Below, one piece after another: positions 34,259 to 37,192 of a stretch of DNA of 37,192 bases (the stretch's first letter is position 1; every line of letters starts with the position of its first letter). The translations under genes and the position numbers were made by a program. Source of the stretch: Blastocatellia bacterium (GTDB lineage Bacteria; Acidobacteriota; Blastocatellia; HR10). The stretch is taken from assembly GCA_035573895.1 (NCBI GenBank), contig DATLZR010000158.1, positions 1 through 37,192 of the forward strand. Reading direction: 5' to 3'. The notes below the pieces were generated by a model. The model searched no databases. It was not told where the DNA came from and saw nothing but the letters and a program-made list of their open reading frames with translations.

Positions 34259-37192
34259 TTATTTCTTCGTTGCCGTGACCGAGCCCACGCGCGAATTCCC
34301 TCCATGATAGTTTGGGTAGGCGGGCAGTTTCGGGCGCGGCAAGGGTGTCTTCCTGAGCGCGTCCATCACGACTTCGACCGCCTTCTCCAGTTGAGGATCG
34401 CGGCCTTCGCGCCAGGCCTTCGGGTCCAGTTCGACTTCAATATCGGGAGCGACCCCATGATTTTCGACGTCCCAGACACCATCCGGGCTGAAGAAGGCCA
34501 CGCGGGGAGCGGTCACCATTCCGCCATCTATCAATTGGGGATAGTCGTAGATGCCCACCAGCCCGCCCCACGTCCGCTTGCCGATGAGCGGTCCCAGACC
34601 GGCTCGCCGGAAGAGCCAGGGCATGAGATCACCTCCCGAACCGGCATATTCGTTGATGATCATCGCCTTGGGACCGAAGATGGCAGTGGCGGGCGTGGTG
34701 AAGATTTTCCCCTCGCGCGTCACCCAGTAATTCATCAACGGTCGCCGCAAGTAGTCAATGATGTAATCGGCAGCCGTACCCCCGCCGTTGAACCGCTCGT
34801 CAATGACAGCTCCCTCCTTGTGAATCTGAGCGAAGTAGTAGCGATTGAAATTCGTGTAGCCGCCGACGGCTGTATCGGGCAGATAGATATAGGCCACCCG
34901 TCCTCCGCTCAACTCTTCGACGCGACGACGGTTGGCCTCGATCCAGGCGAGGGCGCGGAGACCGGTCTCACTTTCGACGGGCACGACCGTGACCTCGCGG
35001 GAATTTGCTCCCGTGGGATCAGGGCCGACGCGAAGGACGACCGCTCGTCCCGCGGTCGCTTCAAAGAAGCTGTAGATATTGTCCGTCGCGCGCAACTCAC
35101 GTCCATTGACCGCCAGCAGATACTCGCCCACCTGCACATTGACTCCCGGTTGGGTGAGCGGCGCACGAAGCTGTGGGTTCCAGTTCTCCCCGCTGTAGAT
35201 GCGGGCGAAGCGATACCGTCCGTTTTCGATGGTGTAATCGGCGCCGAGAAGTCCCACCTTCACGCGCTTCACCGGTGGTAAATCTCCCCCTCCAACGAAG
35301 AGATGACCGACTGAGAGTTCGCCGAGCATCTCAGCAAACAGGTAGGTGAGATCCGTCCGGTGCGCGACGGCATCGAGGAAGGGTTTATATTTCTCCTCCG
35401 CCGCTTGGAGATCAAGACCGTGAAAGCCAGGATCGTAGAAGAAATCGCGCTGGATGCGCCAGACCTCGCGATACATCTGCCGCCACTCGGCGCGGGGATC
35501 AACGAGGACTTCCATCTCATCGGTTCGGAGGGCTCCTTCCCCCGGCTTCACCGGCTGTGCGATGGCGGCGATGAACCAGCGATCCCCTTGCTTATAGAGC
35601 ATTTTCTCCCCGTTGTGGGAAAGGTCGAAGGCCGTGATCCCCTCGAGGACCTTATCCACCTTTCGCTTCTCCAGCGTGAAACTGTAGAGCGTCAACGCTG
35701 CCGTATCGGCGAGCGGGGTGAGCCGCTGAGGAGCCTCCAGCAGAAAGAGCGTCCCCGCCTTCCCCGCTCTCAGGCTGACATAATTGCGGGCGGGAATCGG
35801 CAGGGCTAAAATCCGCTGGCCGATGTTGTCGAAATCAATCGTCACAGTGATCGCCTCTTTTGACGAAGAAGCCGCCGGTTCCGCTTTCTTCGCCTCCGGT
35901 GTTTTCTCCTCATCGCTTTCGGGAGCGAGTGGAGAGGGCAGGTCCTTCCGCAACACGATCAGATAGACGCTACGGGTGACCGGACGATTAAAACTCGACA
36001 TATCGAGCCAGCCGGTCGCCGGGCCGACATCGGTGCTGGCCGTGAAGAAAATGTATTTGCCACTGGCATCGAAGACAGCAAAGCGCGCGTCACTCATTCC
36101 ATCAGTGAGTTGATGACGCTCGCCCGTCTCCAGCGAGTAGACCATGACGGCGCACAACCGATTGTCCAGCTGTTTGGTATAAACAATCCAGCGGCTATCG
36201 GGCGACCAGGCCGGATCCAGAACCCGCCAGGGATTCTCGTAGGTATTTGTATCCACCTTCACCGGCGTGGCTTTCTCAATGTCCACGTACCAGAGCGTCA
36301 GCCGCTTATCGGTGTAGGCAATTTTCTTGCTATCAGGCGACCAGGTGGGAGCATAGAAAAACGAGGGGGGTGTGCCCAGGGGAATTTTCTTGACCTCCCC
36401 CATTCCGCTCTGCGGGCGGAGATGCAAGGCATATTCGCCCGACTCATCGGAGAAGTAGGCAATCCATTGACCGTCGGGCGACCAGGCCGGATCGCGCTCG
36501 GCCACGCCAGGCGTATTGGTGAGATTGCGAACGTCCCCTTTCTCCGCCGGAACGGTGAGAATCTCTCCTCGGGCTTCAAACACGGCCCGAACGCCTGAGG
36601 GCGAGAGTCGTCCGCGCACAATCCGATCCGAGACCCGCTCGTAGCGTGGACGCACGGTGAGCACATCGCCAGCGATGCGCACGCGCAGAGGGCGCGTCTT
36701 GCCTGATGCCAGATCGTAAAGATGCAACGATCCGAACTGCTCGTAGACGATTGCTCCAGGGCCCGCACTGGCCGACTTCAGGTCGAAACCGCGATTTTCG
36801 ATCACGCGGCTGACTCGCTTGGTCCGCGTGTCATAGACAAAGAGGGTCACCGGCCCCTCCCGATCAGAGAGGAAGTAGATTTTGTCGCCGATCCACATCG
36901 GATTGAAATCGTTCGAGTTTTGGCGGGGAATCTTCTCGATGCTCGAATCCGAGAGTGTGGCGATCCAGATCGGTGTGGCCAATCCTCCCCGATACCGCTT
37001 CCAGGCTTGAACGAGACCCTGTCCCGGAAAGGGATCGCGTGGCAGCGGTACATAGGCGAGTCGTCTCCCGTCCGGCGAGTAAGAGGCTTCATATCCCATC
37101 GGCAGGGGAATCTCCTTGGGGAATCCCCCATCCACCGAGATAGTGAACAATCGGTTAAAGCGCGGCGAGAAACTCGATCGGTTCGAGGTGAA
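34259..37192 (-). CDS. Tricorn-type S41 protease, N-terminus outside window
   Basis: The frame is open to the window edge, so the protein's start is missing; 977 residues are present. The part before the first listed start codon (FTSNRSSFSPRFNRLF) continues the domain, which confirms truncation by the window and not a start at 37150. Propeller repeats (WSPDGQWIAYF, WSPDSKKIAYT, WSPDSRWIVYT) fill the first half. An acidic, Ala/Lys-rich linker, a helical C1-like region (FYDPGFHGLDL), a PDZ domain (VGEYLLAVNGREL) and an S41 catalytic core follow, with RFNGGG and the nucleophile motif NEYAGSGGD. Tricorn proteases degrade oligopeptides to short peptides. The C-terminus ends GSVTATKK. An N-terminal signal cannot be assessed. 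Confidence 0.94.
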   Translation of the reverse strand, partial: FTSNRSSFSPRFNRLFTISVDGGFPKEIPLPMGYEASYSPDGRRLAYVPLPRDPFPGQGLVQAWKRYRGGLATPIWIATLSDSSIEKIPRQNSNDFNPMWIGDKIYFLSDREGPVTLFVYDTRTKRVSRVIENRGFDLKSASAGPGAIVYEQFGSLHLYDLASGKTRPLRVRIAGDVLTVRPRYERVSDRIVRGRLSPSGVRAVFEARGEILTVPAEKGDVRNLTNTPGVAERDPAWSPDGQWIAYFSDESGEYALHLRPQSGMGEVKKIPLGTPPSFFYAPTWSPDSKKIAYTDKRLTLWYVDIEKATPVKVDTNTYENPWRVLDPAWSPDSRWIVYTKQLDNRLCAVMVYSLETGERHQLTDGMSDARFAVFDASGKYIFFTASTDVGPATGWLDMSSFNRPVTRSVYLIVLRKDLPSPLAPESDEEKTPEAKKAEPAASSSKEAITVTIDFDNIGQRILALPIPARNYVSLRAGKAGTLFLLEAPQRLTPLADTAALTLYSFTLEKRKVDKVLEGITAFDLSHNGEKMLYKQGDRWFIAAIAQPVKPGEGALRTDEMEVLVDPRAEWRQMYREVWRIQRDFFYDPGFHGLDLQAAEEKYKPFLDAVAHRTDLTYLFAEMLGELSVGHLFVGGGDLPPVKRVKVGLLGADYTIENGRYRFARIYSGENWNPQLRAPLTQPGVNVQVGEYLLAVNGRELRATDNIYSFFEATAGRAVVLRVGPDPTGANSREVTVVPVESETGLRALAWIEANRRRVEELSGGRVAYIYLPDTAVGGYTNFNRYYFAQIHKEGAVIDERFNGGGTAADYIIDYLRRPLMNYWVTREGKIFTTPATAIFGPKAMIINEYAGSGGDLMPWLFRRAGLGPLIGKRTWGGLVGIYDYPQLIDGGMVTAPRVAFFSPDGVWDVENHGVAPDIEVELDPKAWREGRDPQLEKAVEVVMDALRKTPLPRPKLPAYPNYHGGNSRVGSVTATKK

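Noticed and set aside
1-37192. CRISPR arrays, insertion sequences or prophage genes
   Set aside because: No spaced direct repeats, transposase or phage motifs were found on either strand; the only clear tandem repeat is the two-unit repeat inside the subtilase gene.

Overview
The window looks like a chromosomal segment from an Acidobacteriota-type bacterium, possibly a Blastocatellia-like or thermophilic lineage. This is inferred from gene content only: an Oar-like TonB receptor with an N-terminal carboxypeptidase-regulatory-like domain, S9 and tricorn peptidases, CHAT-TPR and C25 proteins, GC-rich DNA and strong GGAGG-type ribosome sites. No rRNA, mobile element or CRISPR array is visible. 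One serine tRNA is present. About 19 protein genes lie on both strands, and roughly half encode peptidases or other peptide-handling enzymes.

Layout. (1) 1-5987, minus strand: a radical SAM/SPASM enzyme, a 54-residue Cys-containing peptide that fits a RiPP precursor, a large secreted C25 (gingipain-type) cysteine peptidase and the N-terminal part of a gamma-glutamyltransferase. A well-formed sigma70-type promoter lies upstream of the radical SAM gene. (2) 6292-10222, plus strand: a secreted M14 carboxypeptidase, a DcaP-like porin and a transglutaminase-like protein. (3) 10369-11511, minus strand: a cystathionine gamma-synthase/lyase family enzyme. (4) 11765-18465, plus strand: a DSD1/D-threonine-aldolase-type PLP enzyme, an M19-family dipeptidase, an S12 beta-lactamase-family hydrolase and an S9 peptidase. 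This could be a route for scavenging peptides that contain D-amino acids. (5) 26501-18582, minus strand: sigma factor, zinc-finger anti-sigma-like protein, TPR-CHAT protease, secreted subtilase and hybrid histidine kinase. (6) 26823-26908: tRNA-Ser(UGA). (7) 27306-37192: TonB receptor (minus), an unrecognised 183-residue protein (plus), a second S9 peptidase (minus) and a tricorn-type protease that runs off the window (minus).

Two gene sets are candidates for undescribed systems. One is the radical SAM plus small-peptide pair, with a secreted cysteine peptidase downstream. The other is the sigma/anti-sigma/CHAT/subtilase cassette, in which the subtilase has a perfectly conserved duplicated 8-residue peptide at its expected pro-domain/catalytic-domain junction. 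Functions are assigned from recognisable motifs read by eye. No database search was run.
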